DNA of 64,000 nucleotides from Acholoe squamosa (Eukaryota > Annelida > Polychaeta > Phyllodocida > Polynoidae). Made by a program: the position numbers and the translations under genes. The notes under the pieces were generated by a model, which saw only the letters and a program-made list of their open reading frames with translations, was not told the origin of the DNA and ran no database searches. Position 1 is the stretch's first letter, and every line of letters starts with the position of its first letter. The stretch lies in contig OX439050.1 in assembly GCA_949317995.1 (NCBI GenBank), positions 4,216,001-4,280,000 on the forward strand, in the 5' to 3' direction. Shown one piece after another: positions 17,482 through 29,200 of this stretch.

Positions 17482-18985
17482 ATTATCCTGCTATATTATA
17501 TGGTAAAAGCCACCATATTTTTGTTTGAGATAAAACCCAAACAGAAGGATCACTTAAAAAGCAATAAGTTATAAACAGTTAAGCACTAAAAATCATGATA
17601 ACATCATTTCTGTATCATGATTTAGATCTGATCATAGTCGCCATCCTATGGGTCACTTATTTAAGATATCTTAAAGTATCTCACCCTTAAATAGCAATAT
17701 GTAAAAGCAATTATTTACTCATCATATTAAGCTCAAAAAGTATCTTAAATAGAACTATATCATAACTTTTTTATATGATATAAAAATAAAGCGCTATTAA
17801 AATTGTATAAGATTTCATGGAAACTCCATGTTAACTCTTAAATTACCTATATATGTGCTACATATGCAAGCTATTGTAGTGTTAGATTTCAGCCAGTACA
17901 AAAAAGGTTCAAAGGAATCCTAGGTTAACACTTATGCTAACAATCATTTATCTATACTTTAGTGCTGGTGTTTATCAGTCTGCTTATATATTGTACATAT
18001 AGGTCATCATGATGCTCCAATGAAATATGGATAAATCTGCTCAACAATAATTCATTGGAGCATCCTATAAACCATGCAGAGCTGCTTACGATCTTTTATC
18101 TTTAGTTTAGTGGTGGTGTCCATCAGTCTGCTTATATATTATACCCATTGGTCTTCATGATGCTCCAATGAAGTGCTATAAAGCAATCTCACTATCTCTT
18201 CATCAATGCATATTAAAAACCAGTAATCAGGATATATACCATAGTCTCTAGTTATCCTTAACTTACTTAGATTTTATATCTGTGTTATATTGCTAAGATA
18301 GCACTCATATATGGTATGAATCTTTTAGGTAAAATAAATGCTATCAAGCAAACAAGATAGTGTTTTATTAATGTTTAATTATAACGAAATATTATACCAT
18401 TATGCAATGTCCAAATGATGTAAATTAAAGTCAACATCTAAAATGTGAACATGAATCAAAGCAAGAAGCTGACCATAAAAAAGTTGCATGTAATTACTTC
18501 GAAATGACAACTACCTGGAGCTATATCGTTGTAGTGTCCCTCATAAAAATGGTCAACAGCGGTCAGCTTTAGCCCTAAGCTATGCTGACCTTACTAAGGA
18601 CATGAGTGATAATGAGATGACCACTGGTCAGCAATTTGCTAAAGGCGCTCCCTACATGATTTCGAAACACACATGACGCCTTACAGAAGGCCAACCAAAT
18701 TTATTGTAAACTTAGTTTAAAAAAACATTGAAAATGATTTTTTTAAAGCTTTATACTTAAACAGGTGTAAATTTTAAAGCTAAAACCAATATTTTTATCA
18801 TCATAAAAGTTTATAAAGAGAAAGAAGTAAAAAAAAAACAACAAAATGTTGTGAAACAAATACTTTAATATTGTTTAACCTTACTTAACGCTACAACAAA
18901 GAAAGATGCAGGTCAACCCCCAATTTTCATTAGGGTCAAGTTTTTAATAATAACTCACTCTGCTATAACTGCTTGGCGAGACAAG
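17482..18985. other. AT-rich intergenic DNA with a degenerate palindromic repeat
   Basis: No gene seen. Between about 17955 and 18190 a segment containing GTCTGCTTATATATT and CATGATGCTCCAATGAA occurs twice, a worn relative of the palindromic family at 21475, 54417 and elsewhere. Confidence 0.5.
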
Positions 18986-19699
18986 ATGGAATCCTTTGGT
19001 TTACTTGAGGCTACTATACCTTTTATGAAGGTTTTTCAATACAACATCAATACTAAATTCCTATGGGAGCTAAGAGACAAGAGAGCAGATCCAGTGACAC
19101 ACCGTGGTAAGTGTTCAGCACTTAATGGTACTGCAACAGAATGTCAGAAACCAGCTAAAAAAAACCTGTGTCCTTTTCACAACCATCTGAAATTTCTTGT
19201 TGAAAAATTTCAAAAAAATATTGAAGAAAAAGACAGCTCATATACAGCCACAGATTGTGCCCATGGTATACCATTGAGAATGCTAATAAGAGCCACCATG
19301 TTCCATGGGATAATGGACGATGCTCATGTTTATTGGCTTGTTCACATCTTATGTCATCGCATTTCAGTTAAAGATATATTAGATATCTTAAAGGTTAACA
19401 CCAGTGCTCATCGCAATGGGGTAAAAAGTTCAATCATCCAAAGCTGGATAAAAAATGAATCACTTAACAAAAATTCCATAAAAGAAGCACTGGTAGGAAC
19501 CTTTTGGCATTATAGCAGATTTTTTAACAAGAAAAAACTTTATGTTATCAAAGGCTGTTGTTTCGTATATTCTTCCGATCTGTTCAAATTGTGTTTAAAA
19601 AAAATAGAAAAATGTCACACTGGATGTGCTCCTACTGAATACCCCAACGTGTATGATATATTACACAAAATCTACATAAATCAGGGGTTTATATCATAA
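18986..19699 (+). CDS. Orphan intronless ORF, 237 residues
   Basis: Open from ATG to TAA in AT-rich DNA with a coding-like composition. Residues 43 to 68 contain GKCSALNGTATECQ...LCPFH, a C-x9-C-x8-C-x2-H pattern similar to short zinc knuckles in viral and mobile-element proteins. The C-terminal half is helical (DDAHVYWLVHILCHRISVKD, then SIIQSWIKNESLNKNSIKEA) with several late cysteines. No family recognised. The lack of introns and the zinc knuckle suggest a mobile-element or virus-derived gene, which is inference; it lies about 6 kb from the Polinton on the other strand and could be an accessory gene if the element is larger than I assume. Confidence 0.5.
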   Translation: MESFGLLEATIPFMKVFQYNINTKFLWELRDKRADPVTHRGKCSALNGTATECQKPAKKNLCPFHNHLKFLVEKFQKNIEEKDSSYTATDCAHGIPLRMLIRATMFHGIMDDAHVYWLVHILCHRISVKDILDILKVNTSAHRNGVKSSIIQSWIKNESLNKNSIKEALVGTFWHYSRFFNKKKLYVIKGCCFVYSSDLFKLCLKKIEKCHTGCAPTEYPNVYDILHKIYINQGFIS

Positions 19700-20589
19700 A
19701 GTATCTAAGTTCCCATACATAAACTACATTTTAAAACAGGGAAGTTTTAGACCATTAAGATCAAAATTTAGATGCTGCTCTATAGGATAGCCTTCTCGCG
19801 GCGGCAGTGAAGAATTCACATAGAAATAGCCGTATCTTATTACAGCAAAACATTCTATGTTAATTTACCAATGATCCTATTACATATAACAAAATAAAGA
19901 TTTCACAAGACAGCTTAATTATCTTTAATGGAGCTCTAAATTGGTAGCGTCCACCACTGTGCTAGAGTCAGCGGGTGTAACTCCTCGATCTAAAGCACCT
20001 TAAATACCAGCAAATTTTCCTTATACAAAACTAACGAAAAAACAAAAGATACTTACTCAATGTTACTTTTATTAACAAAATTCGTTTAAAAAATAGTAAA
20101 ACTTCGTTTATCTTAAAATATTAACTTCATAACATGGTGTAAAACACCTCTGTGATTTTTCAAAGTTAAAAAACCATGCGCGTCTGCCAAACAGCAGCTA
20201 AAACCAAACACAGACCCAGAGCAATGCACTGGTGACATCTAGCGGATAAAAAATACAACATATATATCAATGCTAGTTCTTCCCACTAGAGGGAGACAAC
20301 AAAATGCGCCCTGCGTTCAGGAACGCAATGAAAATCTGTCATCTCAATTGTAAGCTAGCGCTGTAAGAAAATCTTGGTTAACTTTATTGAAATCTCACAC
20401 TATTAGTACCTGGCGCAAGATGAAATTGGCGATCGACGCAGATTGGCGAAATGCGCCTGACAGTTCTTGCTTTTATCGCAAGAGGGAGACAACAAAATGC
20501 GTCCTGCGTTCGGAACGCGTTCGAAATCTATCGTCTCAATTGTAAGCTACCAATGTAAAATCCTTTAATAACGTAATAGATATTCTTCA
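19700..20589. other. Intergenic DNA with an 85-bp repeat pair
   Basis: AGAGGGAGACAACAAAATGC and the next 65 or so bases occur at about 20288 and again at 20471 with scattered changes. Otherwise no gene is evident. Confidence 0.5.
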
Positions 20590-20889
20590 TTAAGACGAAT
20601 GAAACATATCAAAAAACAGAAGAGAAAGAGCGCTATACACGAGAAGTATTCCGAATTTAAAAGAATCTATATCCTGATCACTAAAAATGTATTTGCTCGT
20701 GTGCTTTAACAGTAAACACCACATCTGTGGTTTCACCAACGTGAGGGGGTTTATAAGAAAGCCGATGTCAAACAGTAAATAGAGAGGTCCGGCCCCCATG
20801 TCACGAGCCACCTCACTTCCGCTCACGCCACTGGTGCGTCTGCGTCTGGCTTCGCTGCGCACAAAATCTCTACCATGAGATATGTCCAT
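20590..20889 (-). CDS. Small membrane-protein ORF, possibly a first exon
   Basis: 99 codons, or 70 if translation begins at Met30 or so (MGAGPLYLLFDIG). Two hydrophobic segments, GPLYLLFDIGFLINPLTLV and FGILLVYSALSLLFF, are linked by a polar KHTSKYIFSDQD. The first codons lie in GC- and CpG-rich DNA (CTGCGTCTGGCTTCGCTGCG), unlike the AT-rich surroundings, which fits a promoter-proximal exon. I do not recognise the product. It may be a complete small protein or a first exon whose donor I have missed. Confidence 0.4.
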   Translation of the reverse strand: MDISHGRDFVRSEARRRRTSGVSGSEVARDMGAGPLYLLFDIGFLINPLTLVKPQMWCLLLKHTSKYIFSDQDIDSFKFGILLVYSALSLLFFDMFHSS

Positions 20890-21337
20890 ACCGCCTATGC
20901 CGCGGTTATCCAGCTGAAGCCTTCAGAGACTGTCAAAATCTCTCCTCTGCTTCCACTGGTGGCCCTTGAGCCATACGTAATGGTCCTCGTGCTCAGGTAA
21001 CGCCACCTAGATTGCCGAGCCCCAGTGAGTGCTTCCAGATCTGTGCTGAAAATGAATGTTGCTATACCCGGCTTAACCCGGATGCCCGGCTTAACCCGGA
21101 AGAATTACTAAAACCTTAATAAAACGTCGATCATTACTGACTAACTAAAAACCTTAAAAACCGTCGATCATTACTGACGAGTATAATCCTCTCTCCTCCT
21201 CACTCCAAAGCACATTCACTAATCAGTTGATTCCTCTGCACCAAAAGCTCAGCGGAAAAAGAACAAGACTCGTGACATGGGTACCACTTGACCTCTTTTA
21301 TTTAAAACCTAAAGTAGCTTAGTATAAGTTCTATTTC

Positions 21338-21429
21338 TAAGGCGGTCTCCTATAAATCACACCTTTTGAAATCAAACTTTAAATTGAAATCTTCAATTCA
21401 AAAGGTGTGATTTATAGGAGACCGTCTTA
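21338..21429. mobile_element. 92-bp hairpin MITE
   Basis: Arms of about 33 bp, TAAGGCGGTCTCCTATAAAT... and its reverse complement, differ at one or two positions and enclose about 25 bp. Too short to encode anything; typical of a foldback MITE. Confidence 0.75.
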
Positions 21430-21474
21430 GATACTACTATGATGCATTAATGCATCTGGCGTCATTAGAGGGTT

Positions 21475-21554
21475 TACCCTTTAAGAGTCTCCAGCACTTC
21501 ATTGGTGCATCATGACGACCAATGGGCATGATGCACTCCTGCAGTGACGGATAG

Positions 21555-21621
<67 letters not shown>

Positions 21622-21745
21622 CAACTCCGTATGGTCGGCATGATGCTCCAATGAAGTGCTGGTGAGCAGTCTTGCCAGCACTTCATTGGTGCATCATGAC
21701 GACCAATGGGCATGATGCATCAATGCATCAGCGGCCGTTAAAGGG
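21475..21745. mobile_element. Palindromic MITE copy with (TA)n inside
   Basis: Contains two CAGCACTTCATTGGTGCATC blocks, a CCCTTTAAG-like left edge and GCGGCCGTTAAAGGG on the right. It belongs to the same family as the TTAA-flanked copy at 54417. A TA microsatellite of about 29 units occupies roughly 21560 to 21617. Confidence 0.55.
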
Positions 21746-21777
21746 CCCTACTGGTATATCTTATTTCTTTATTACAG

Positions 21778-21965
21778 AAGTGTCTCCTTCCACCAGTAAA
21801 AGATCAATTCAAGATGGCGTTAGTGATGTCCAAAATCGCCATGCTCCAGCCGCTACCAAGGCTTTCACATCCAAACCAGCACTGCACTTCACTGTGCCAT
21901 ATACAACAAGGTTTGCTTCTACAATAATAATACCTCTCATAATATGGGTTGTTGTAGATCCCTAA
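21778..21965 (+). CDS. Possible terminal exon, Ser/Thr-rich with hydrophobic end
   Basis: A good acceptor (TTCTTTATTACAG) opens a frame of 62 codons that ends TRFASTIIIPLIIWVVVDP and TAA. A short hydrophobic C-terminus after a Ser/Thr/Lys stretch resembles a GPI-anchor signal or tail anchor. It could be an alternative last exon of the gene at 15498 or of an unseen gene. Support is limited to acceptor and composition. Confidence 0.3.
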
Positions 21966-23166
21966 AATCATCACCTACAAACGTAAAATGGATTCTGCTT
22001 GTGGGATTCAATATCTCTAATAGCTCAGAATGTATTATAATAGATCAAATAGAAATAAATATATCTGAATAGGAGCTTATTAAACAGAATTATTGGGAAT
22101 TCAGGTCTACATAATTCCTTTGGTTACACAGTAAAAAAAATTCCCTAGAAAAACAGTGATTCACAGGCACCCGCATTGCCAGTGAATCACCGTAAAAATA
22201 TGGTCAATTCTCGTTGAAAACTGCGAAATCACCGTTCTTTTAAATAAAGGAGAAATCACAGCAAAATTTTACGGAGTTTCTATGGTAAATTTAGGGATTT
22301 TTTAACAGTGTTCTCATAATGAGTAGTGCAAGCCTTGTGAATAATTCGCCAGGGCAGCAATGACACCAAACCAGCCTGAAAATCTCTCACTTTGCCTACA
22401 ATTAAGAATAATACCTGATCCTTCTAAATTGCAATTGGCTTCTTCCAGAAGGGCAACAACCAGGCCTACCGTGGCTCCACATGGACATCGCCTACACTCC
22501 ATACCAAGACCAGGAGGAGGTTTACAACATGGGATTACTACAGTGGAATATAACAGGAAACCTTTTCACAAGGTCAAAGTGAGTAGAAATTCAGGAAGAA
22601 TGTGAAGTTTATTATTGTAACCAACATTTGATCACTAACTACATAACAAGACATGCATGATTCAGAGTACTAACACTTTAATGTTCTCACTTTATGATTC
22701 CTAAAACACACTTTATCCTGCAGGTTTCCTAGAATTTCAAAATTACCATTTTCTTATATTCTGCAGAAAACCTGCCAAGCAAAGTGTTAAAGCCAGATTC
22801 TCAATCTGAGATTTTTTCTTTTTAAATTACATGGCATTCTTACTCTCAGTAAACCCAGGGTACACCTTATTTGGTGGAGACTCCATAGTAATGAACTTAC
22901 CCGGTATTGAAATGACCAAGATTCTGTCCCGGGTGCACCTCGCGAGTCTGGCATGAACTGTTGCCAAGGTGTGCTTTATATTTGAGGTACTGCAGTTCTT
23001 CTTTCCTTTATTCTTGTAGAAATAGGCCCCATTCATACACCCAGTAAACTTGTCTAAGAAATCACTCACTTTATATGGAAATTAAAAATACCTTGCGTCT
23101 AAGCTGCACTCTGCGTATAAAGCACATTTGGCTTCCCCTATCCTCTATAGGGCGCACCATCCTCAC
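21966..23166. other. Intergenic DNA, no convincing gene
   Basis: Short ORFs on both strands only. Nothing that I can name. Confidence 0.4.
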
Positions 23167-24750
23167 ATGATCTCAAAAAAAGTTTTCCTCGTCTGTCTTA
23201 TATACAGTACCTTATACACGGTTTATCAAAACTGTTCACCAAACTTTGTGATTAGCCTTTTAGACAACCGTCTACCATTAGTGGCCCTACCACGACCTGT
23301 CACCCCTTCACACAACACAGAGACACCAGTTTATAATAACACCATTAGTGTCCCTACCACCACCTCTCCTGTCACCCCTTCACACAACACAGAGACACCA
23401 GTTTATAATAACACCATTAGTGTCCCTACCACCACCTCTACTGTCACCCCTTCACACAACACACAGACACCAGTTTATAATAACACCATTAGTGGCCCTA
23501 CCACCACCTCTACTGTCACCCCTTCACACAACACACAGACGCCAGTTTATAATAACACCATTAGTGTCCCTACCACCACCTCTCCTCTCACCCCTTCACA
23601 CAACACACAGACACCAGTTTATAATAACACCATTAGTGGCCCTACCACCACCTCTACTGTCACCCCTTCACACAACACACAGACACCAGTTTATAATAAC
23701 ACCAGTAGTGTCCCTACCACCACCTCTCCTGTCACCCCTTCACACAACACAGAGACACCAGTTTATAATAACACCATTAGTGTCCCTACCACCACCTCTC
23801 CTGTCACCCCTTCACACAACACAGAGACACCAGTTTATAATAACACCAGTAGTGTCCCTACCACCACCTCTACTGTCACCCCTTCACACAGTGTCCCTAC
23901 CACCACCTCTCCTGTCACCCCTTCACACAACACAGAGACACCAGTTTATAATAACACCATTAGTGTCCCTACCACCACCTCTACTGTCACCCCTTCACAC
24001 AACACACAGACACCAGTTTATAATAACACCATTAGTGGCCCTACCACCACCTCTACTGTCACCCCTTCACACAACACACAGACACCAGTTTATAATAACA
24101 CCATTAGTGTCCCTACCACCACCTCTCCTCTCACCCCTTCACACAACACAGAGTCACCAGTTAATAATAACACCATTAGTGTCCCTACCACCACCTCTCC
24201 TGTCACCCCTTCACACAACACAGAGACACCAGTTTATAATAACACCAGTAGTGTCCCTACCACCACCTCTACTGTCACCCCTTCACACAGTGGCCCTACC
24301 ACCACCTCTCCTGTCACCCCTTCACACAACACAGAGACACCAGTTTATAATAACACCAGTAGTGTCCCTACCACCACCTCTACTGTCACCCCTTCACACA
24401 GTGGCCCTACCACCACCTCTCCTGTCACCCCTTCACACAACACACAGACACCAGTTTATAATAACACCAGTAGTGTCCCTACCACCACCTCTACTGTCAC
24501 CCCTTCACACAGTGGCCCTACCACCACCTCTCCTGTCACCCCTTCACACAACACAGAGACACCAGTTTATAATAACACCATTAGTGTCCCTACCACCACC
24601 TCTCCTGTCCCCCTTCACACAACACAGAGACACCAGTTTATAATAACACCATTAGTGTCCCTACCACCACCTCTCCTGTCACCCCTTCACACAACACACA
24701 GACACCAGTTTATAATAACACTGTGGTGTAAAATATCCTCACCACCCTAA
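23167..24750 (+). CDS. Mucin-like secreted protein ORF of 24-residue repeats
   Basis: From Met at 23167 the N-terminus looks like a signal peptide (MISKKVFLVCLIYSTLYTVY). Then follow about 20 copies of a 24-residue Thr/Ser/Pro unit (VPTTTSPVTPSH + NTETPVYNNTIS), some shortened to 11 to 13 residues. Units contain NNT sites for N-glycans and dense Thr for O-glycans, as in mucin tandem repeats. Near 24607 one base is missing relative to other units (CTGTCCCCCTT for CTGTCACCCCTT), which shifts the frame for the last units and gives an unrelated tail. The first unit also lacks five bases. The repeat array is certain; the exact protein is not. Starting the frame further upstream at 23128 would add 13 residues before the signal-like stretch. 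Confidence 0.5.
   Translation: MISKKVFLVCLIYSTLYTVYQNCSPNFVISLLDNRLPLVALPRPVTPSHNTETPVYNNTISVPTTTSPVTPSHNTETPVYNNTISVPTTTSTVTPSHNTQTPVYNNTISGPTTTSTVTPSHNTQTPVYNNTISVPTTTSPLTPSHNTQTPVYNNTISGPTTTSTVTPSHNTQTPVYNNTSSVPTTTSPVTPSHNTETPVYNNTISVPTTTSPVTPSHNTETPVYNNTSSVPTTTSTVTPSHSVPTTTSPVTPSHNTETPVYNNTISVPTTTSTVTPSHNTQTPVYNNTISGPTTTSTVTPSHNTQTPVYNNTISVPTTTSPLTPSHNTESPVNNNTISVPTTTSPVTPSHNTETPVYNNTSSVPTTTSTVTPSHSGPTTTSPVTPSHNTETPVYNNTSSVPTTTSTVTPSHSGPTTTSPVTPSHNTQTPVYNNTSSVPTTTSTVTPSHSGPTTTSPVTPSHNTETPVYNNTISVPTTTSPVPLHTTQRHQFIITPLVSLPPPLLSPLHTTHRHQFIITLWCKISSPP
23296..24728. repeat. Coding minisatellite, 72-bp unit
   Basis: Unit GTCCCTACCACCACCTCTCC... of 72 bp, about 20 copies, with higher-order variants (ATTAGT or AGTAGT, GTCCCT or GGCCCT, CACAGAG or CACACAG) and internally deleted 33-bp forms. 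Two of the three forward frames stay open for most of its length. Confidence 0.9.
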
Positions 24751-24867
24751 ATTTAATGACTTCTATAAGGCGCACGAGTGGTCCTACCTCGCATGGTCTC
24801 GTGTATAAGCTGCGACACTGCAAGCATGGTACAGTTTATATCAATTCTCACCAAACTTTATTAACAG

Positions 24868-25087
24868 CCTTTCAGAGACCCATCTACCATCAGGGCCCCC
24901 ACAACTTCACCCACCTTCCCAGTCATCCCTACACATGTCACCGACGCACCAGTTAACACTGTGATGTCTATGGGGACTACAGCAGCACAGGACAGGTCAA
25001 CATCTATAGTGGAGGAACTGTCTGAATCACATATAGAGAAATTGACCAGGTGGCTGTCTAGCATCATGGCCAAAACGATACCTGAGT
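24868..25087 (+). CDS. Probable exon: diverged relative of the mucin exon
   Basis: Acceptor ACTTTATTAACAG at 24867, donor GTAAGTT at 25088. The frame gives a Thr/Pro-rich start (PSTIRAPTTSPTF) and an amphipathic end (ELSESHIEKLTRWLSS). The DNA from 24756 repeats, in diverged form, the block just ahead of the minisatellite at 23140 to 23290, so an exon-containing segment was duplicated and the 72-bp array grew in one copy. It may belong to the PAN gene downstream; the linking exon is not certain. Confidence 0.45.
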
Positions 25088-25197
25088 GTAAGTTGTGGTG
25101 GTTTCTACTTATTAAATTAACACTCCAGCAATTTAAAGCAGTTGAATAGTTAGAGGTTTGGGGGGTGTCAGGTCCCTAAAAGCTTTGCAGAGATATA

Positions 25198-25460
25198 GAT
25201 TCTCCCTCACTCTCCATTTCTTTCTTTCTCTATCAATCTCTATCTCTTTTTTCCTCTTGTCTCTCTCTCCCTTTCCCTATCTCCCCCGTTCCTTTCCTGT
25301 ATCTTTCTCTCTCTCTCTCTCCCTCTCCCTTTCTCTCCCCTTCTCTTTCTACTCCGCTATCTTAGCTACCTCGCGCTTCTTTCTCCCTTCCTCTCTCTTC
25401 TTCCTCTCTCTTCTACTCTCTCTCTCTCTAACTCTCTCTTTCTCTCTTCAGTTCTCCTTC
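25198..25460. repeat. Pyrimidine-rich (CT)n microsatellite
   Basis: Almost pure C/T on the plus strand with TCTCTC runs. The open frame across it is low-complexity and not a gene. Confidence 0.85.
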
Positions 25461-25679
25461 CACCCTTTACCCCCATTCCTGAGTCATTAGCTGAAAGGCA
25501 TTAGAAAACCTCAGGAGGTCATGTCGTCACAGCATGATAATCTTGATAATGGTGCATTAACCCTTAAAGGACAACACAGAGAATGAATGCATCATGTCTA
25601 GTGGCCGCCACAGCACATCAATTCAGAGGGATTATTTATATTTATCTCACGATTCTGGCCTCTACAGTGCCTTTTTGGT

Positions 25680-25910
25680 CATAACCCCGTGCCGTTATCG
25701 GGGTTTAACCGCACTCTCAGAGTTCTTTTTTTTTTCATAAGACAGTCCTGGTTTGAACCTGGACATGTTAATAAATTGATGATGTATACAAAGTCAACTA
25801 CGCCATTAATTTCCTGGTAAAACCATTTAGGGTTCAATGAGGAATCGATCACCGGCTGCTGGGGCAGGAGACGAGCTTGCTCTCCACTATACCAAGCCGA
25901 CCGGTGATAC
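25680..25910 (-). mobile_element. tRNA-derived SINE-like repeat
   Basis: On the minus strand a head with box A-like TTGGTATAGTGG and box B-like TGATCGATTCC lies near 25900 to 25838, followed by about 160 bp of body and a run of A. Layout as in a tRNA-headed SINE. No target duplication established. Confidence 0.4.
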
Positions 25911-26238
25911 AAAGCAATGTACATCAAGGATTTGAAAAAGTTGTCTGACATACTCGTTAGCATAGAATCCATGGAGCCTGGTGGAGTTATTAACAGGGAA
26001 ACATCCTTAGATATCCTAGATGAACATGCCATGCCTAATTTCGCCATTTTGTGTGAAATAAATAAAAATCCATTGATTTTCTATAGCGATACGTGTCGGC
26101 ACCAGCGTTTGGGCTTGCTGACCCAGTTCTTCAGCCAAAAGTAGGTCAGGTACATCCGGGCACCTACCCGCAATTGCTGTGTACCGGGCCGTGTGCGTTT
26201 GATCACTATGGAAAATTAATGGATTCTTATTTATTCAG

Positions 26239-29200
26239 AAGAAAATGGATACAAAATGTTGGGGAACACCAACTAGAGATCGTATATTTGGCAATGCTAG
26301 AAATACAGGACTTGACATGCTTGGATTATACCCGAAAAGTCATTGGAAAGATGAGGGTATGACAGGTGGAGTAAAAACAATGGCTATGCTGGCTTGGCAA
26401 ACCGTGCGGATCGCATGCACTTACAAAATGTCTTCTCCTGGATTAATTCTGGGGTTATCAAGTAAGAAATTAATACATAATGGATGAATAAGTGCGTTAA
26501 ACGCATTAATGCAATGTACATTAATAACTTATTACTTTTATCTACTTACAGCTCGTTGTGATGTGTCCACAGTGGTTAATGCTAACTTGGAGCTGCCACC
26601 ACAGGCGGTCACTGTTGTACAGGACCCCAGTGTAGACTCACTATACAGGTAGGCATTTATATATAGGTATTCAGAGTTAGCAGGTCGCCGCATGGGTGCC
26701 GCCATTACTGGAGCTTGTTACCAGCGAGTTCTACTGATAAGACATTTCAGATGGGTACCAGTCGGCCCCAAGAGGACCGCAGTGAATCGTTGGGGTTATC
26801 TCATTGGCTAATAAATAATCCTGCTAAGTCCGTATAGGGTAGAGGCACCCACCTTGGTTGCTCCTGGCCACACAGGAGGTCGCTGTATTTGGTGCTCAAA
26901 TCTTGCACCTTTAAATGTGGTCAGTGGCAGATCCAGGATTTGGAAAAGGAGGGGGCACACCCGCTATGTTTGGGCAAATTTTTGGGGTCCAAATATATAT
27001 AGTTAAACTTCTAATTACTGGGAAAAAGGGGGGGCGCCCCTCTAAATCCACCACTGGTGGTAAATTCTACTTTTGACCAGGTGATATATGATACGTTACT
27101 GCCAAAGAGGTTTTGATGATACTTTCCAATACATATGAATAAATGAGCTGTACATATTTAGTCTCCAAAACATCAAATTGCACCTCAGGTTGGACAGTTC
27201 ATGCCAGAGTTGACCCTAGAGTCAGACGCTATGTTATCTACATGATACCGACACAATGGGTCACTGTATCTGAAATATCCTATACAGTATAGCATATAAC
27301 ACTAAGGAATCCAAGCTAATACAATACTCATCTCCAGGATACTCTCAGATGTTTGATTCTGCATACCTGTAACAAGTCAGTCAACAGGTTCAGATGACAT
27401 GACTTCTATGGACAGTTGGAGTAGTAATTAGATTTAGGTATTAGAGAGCAGGTAAACCAAACACAGATTAAATATCCCTATCTGGGAGTACATGTATATT
27501 ATAGAAGATTCTATTTGTGATGAAATATCCATTGTAATAGTATTTAAATCATGATATAATTGTGTCCAGGGTGGGGTGTAATTGGTGTCTGACTGTAGGT
27601 GTAATCTGAAGGTCATATAAGAATAACTCCCATATTGTAACATGAGAAATGTATTCAGGTTTGTCAAGTCAAATTACTAGCAAAAGTATGTACATTGCCA
27701 TTAACATGTTTAGCGATCCTATAAATATGAATGTTAAGACATGACAAATTGAGAAATCAAACCAGGATCTCCATTCACTCACCTTTCTTCATCCTCAAAA
27801 TATAGCAAAAACACCCTGGGTTTGCACAGCCTAAAACCATGTGCGACTGGAGTTTTATATTTTATTCCTCATTTGTTAGAGAGTATGATACTTGAATTTT
27901 CATGTCTTATTCAAATGATAGCTGAATTCTTAATATCTATTATGTAATCCAATGCAAAAGGTGTGCGACTTTCGGTGTCTGTCCAACTCAGGGTGACTCT
28001 ACCCTAAGTCATGAGGCAACGTCTGGAGACAAATAAGGTTTTGAGTGCAAATCTTACAGAACAAATCTAGCAGTGATTTTTTGTATAACATTGTACCACA
28101 CTACATATCTGTAGAATCAAAATCTTGTTGCTTGACATCTGTATTGCCAGCCTTGCTTCAGGATCCCGGGGGATACTGACCCTGTGAAACAGCAGCCCCC
28201 CTTTTCTTTGGTCATTTCACAGCCCCCTAAAAAGCCAAAAGCCATTGCTCCGTAGTTGGGGTAATGTCAGTGAGGCCATGTTGGTGACAGGAGATGTCAG
28301 GCCAGGGGCTGTAGCTCAGTGGTAAAGCACTCGACTTGCAAGTTGAGATTCCTGGGTTCGAATCCTTGTGTCTCCAAAAGTTTTCATCGACCTCTACATT
28401 GTCATATATATGCTTCTCTCTTTTCCCACTAGGTGTCAGGAGGCGTGCCTGGACCCTGTCGGTAGTTCAGGTGTGCTGGGACCAGGGGGCACCACGTGTC
28501 ATGGCGGTATATTCTATAATGCTACCAGGAGGTGAGTATGTATGGATATGTCAATATATGTATATGGCTTGATTTAAAGTTTCAGAAGATTATTTTATTT
28601 GGACTTTATTTACAAAAGTGCATTTTCCCACTGACACAATGGTCAATACCCCACATCACCTTCACTTTCTTTGTGTATTGTCTACCAGTGAAGTAGAGTA
28701 TAGAAATGGCGGCTGATATACACCTTGGACATGGTCCATAAGTTCTGCTCAGAGCACCCTCTTGGCTCCATAGGTTCGATGCCGCCATCTCACTTATAGA
28801 TGTAGGAAAGCGATCCCGAAGAACACCTATTCATATACTGGGCACATAACAGTAATAGAACTTTAACTTAATAAGTGTTGGACACACATTTTCCAACAGG
28901 TGCTTACTGACAAGTTATGGCAGCCTGTATGAACATGCACAGAGCCACCTAGCGGGAAATGACAGTACCAGTGGGGGACCAGTGGAGTTTGTCAGTTTCT
29001 ACAATACACTTATTTGTTACTCTACCACAGCACCAGGTTAGTGGGATTACTGTGTTTATCATTGTATAAAATGTACCTTGCATACACTGTCAGACCGCGG
29101 CAAGCGTTCTGCAGTAGATTGTTTCTGTTAAACAGTGGTAGTTGCTATCAGTACAAATCCAATAATCCAATGTGGGTTGCACTGTACCAACTACAGTGGT

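Noticed and set aside
23348-24643. Second 431-codon frame in the mucin array
   Set aside because: Frame shadow of the 72-bp repeat; it has no signal peptide of its own and the other frame has a typical mucin composition.
25158-25490. 110-codon ORF
   Set aside because: Translation of a CT-rich microsatellite.
25917-26144. Possible exon between the mucin-like exon and the PAN gene
   Set aside because: The composition is coding-like and the phase could fit, but the acceptor (ACAAAG) is poor and no clear donor follows.
28305-28376. Functional tRNA-Ala gene
   Set aside because: Embedded in an LTR-like repeat with a defective anticodon arm.
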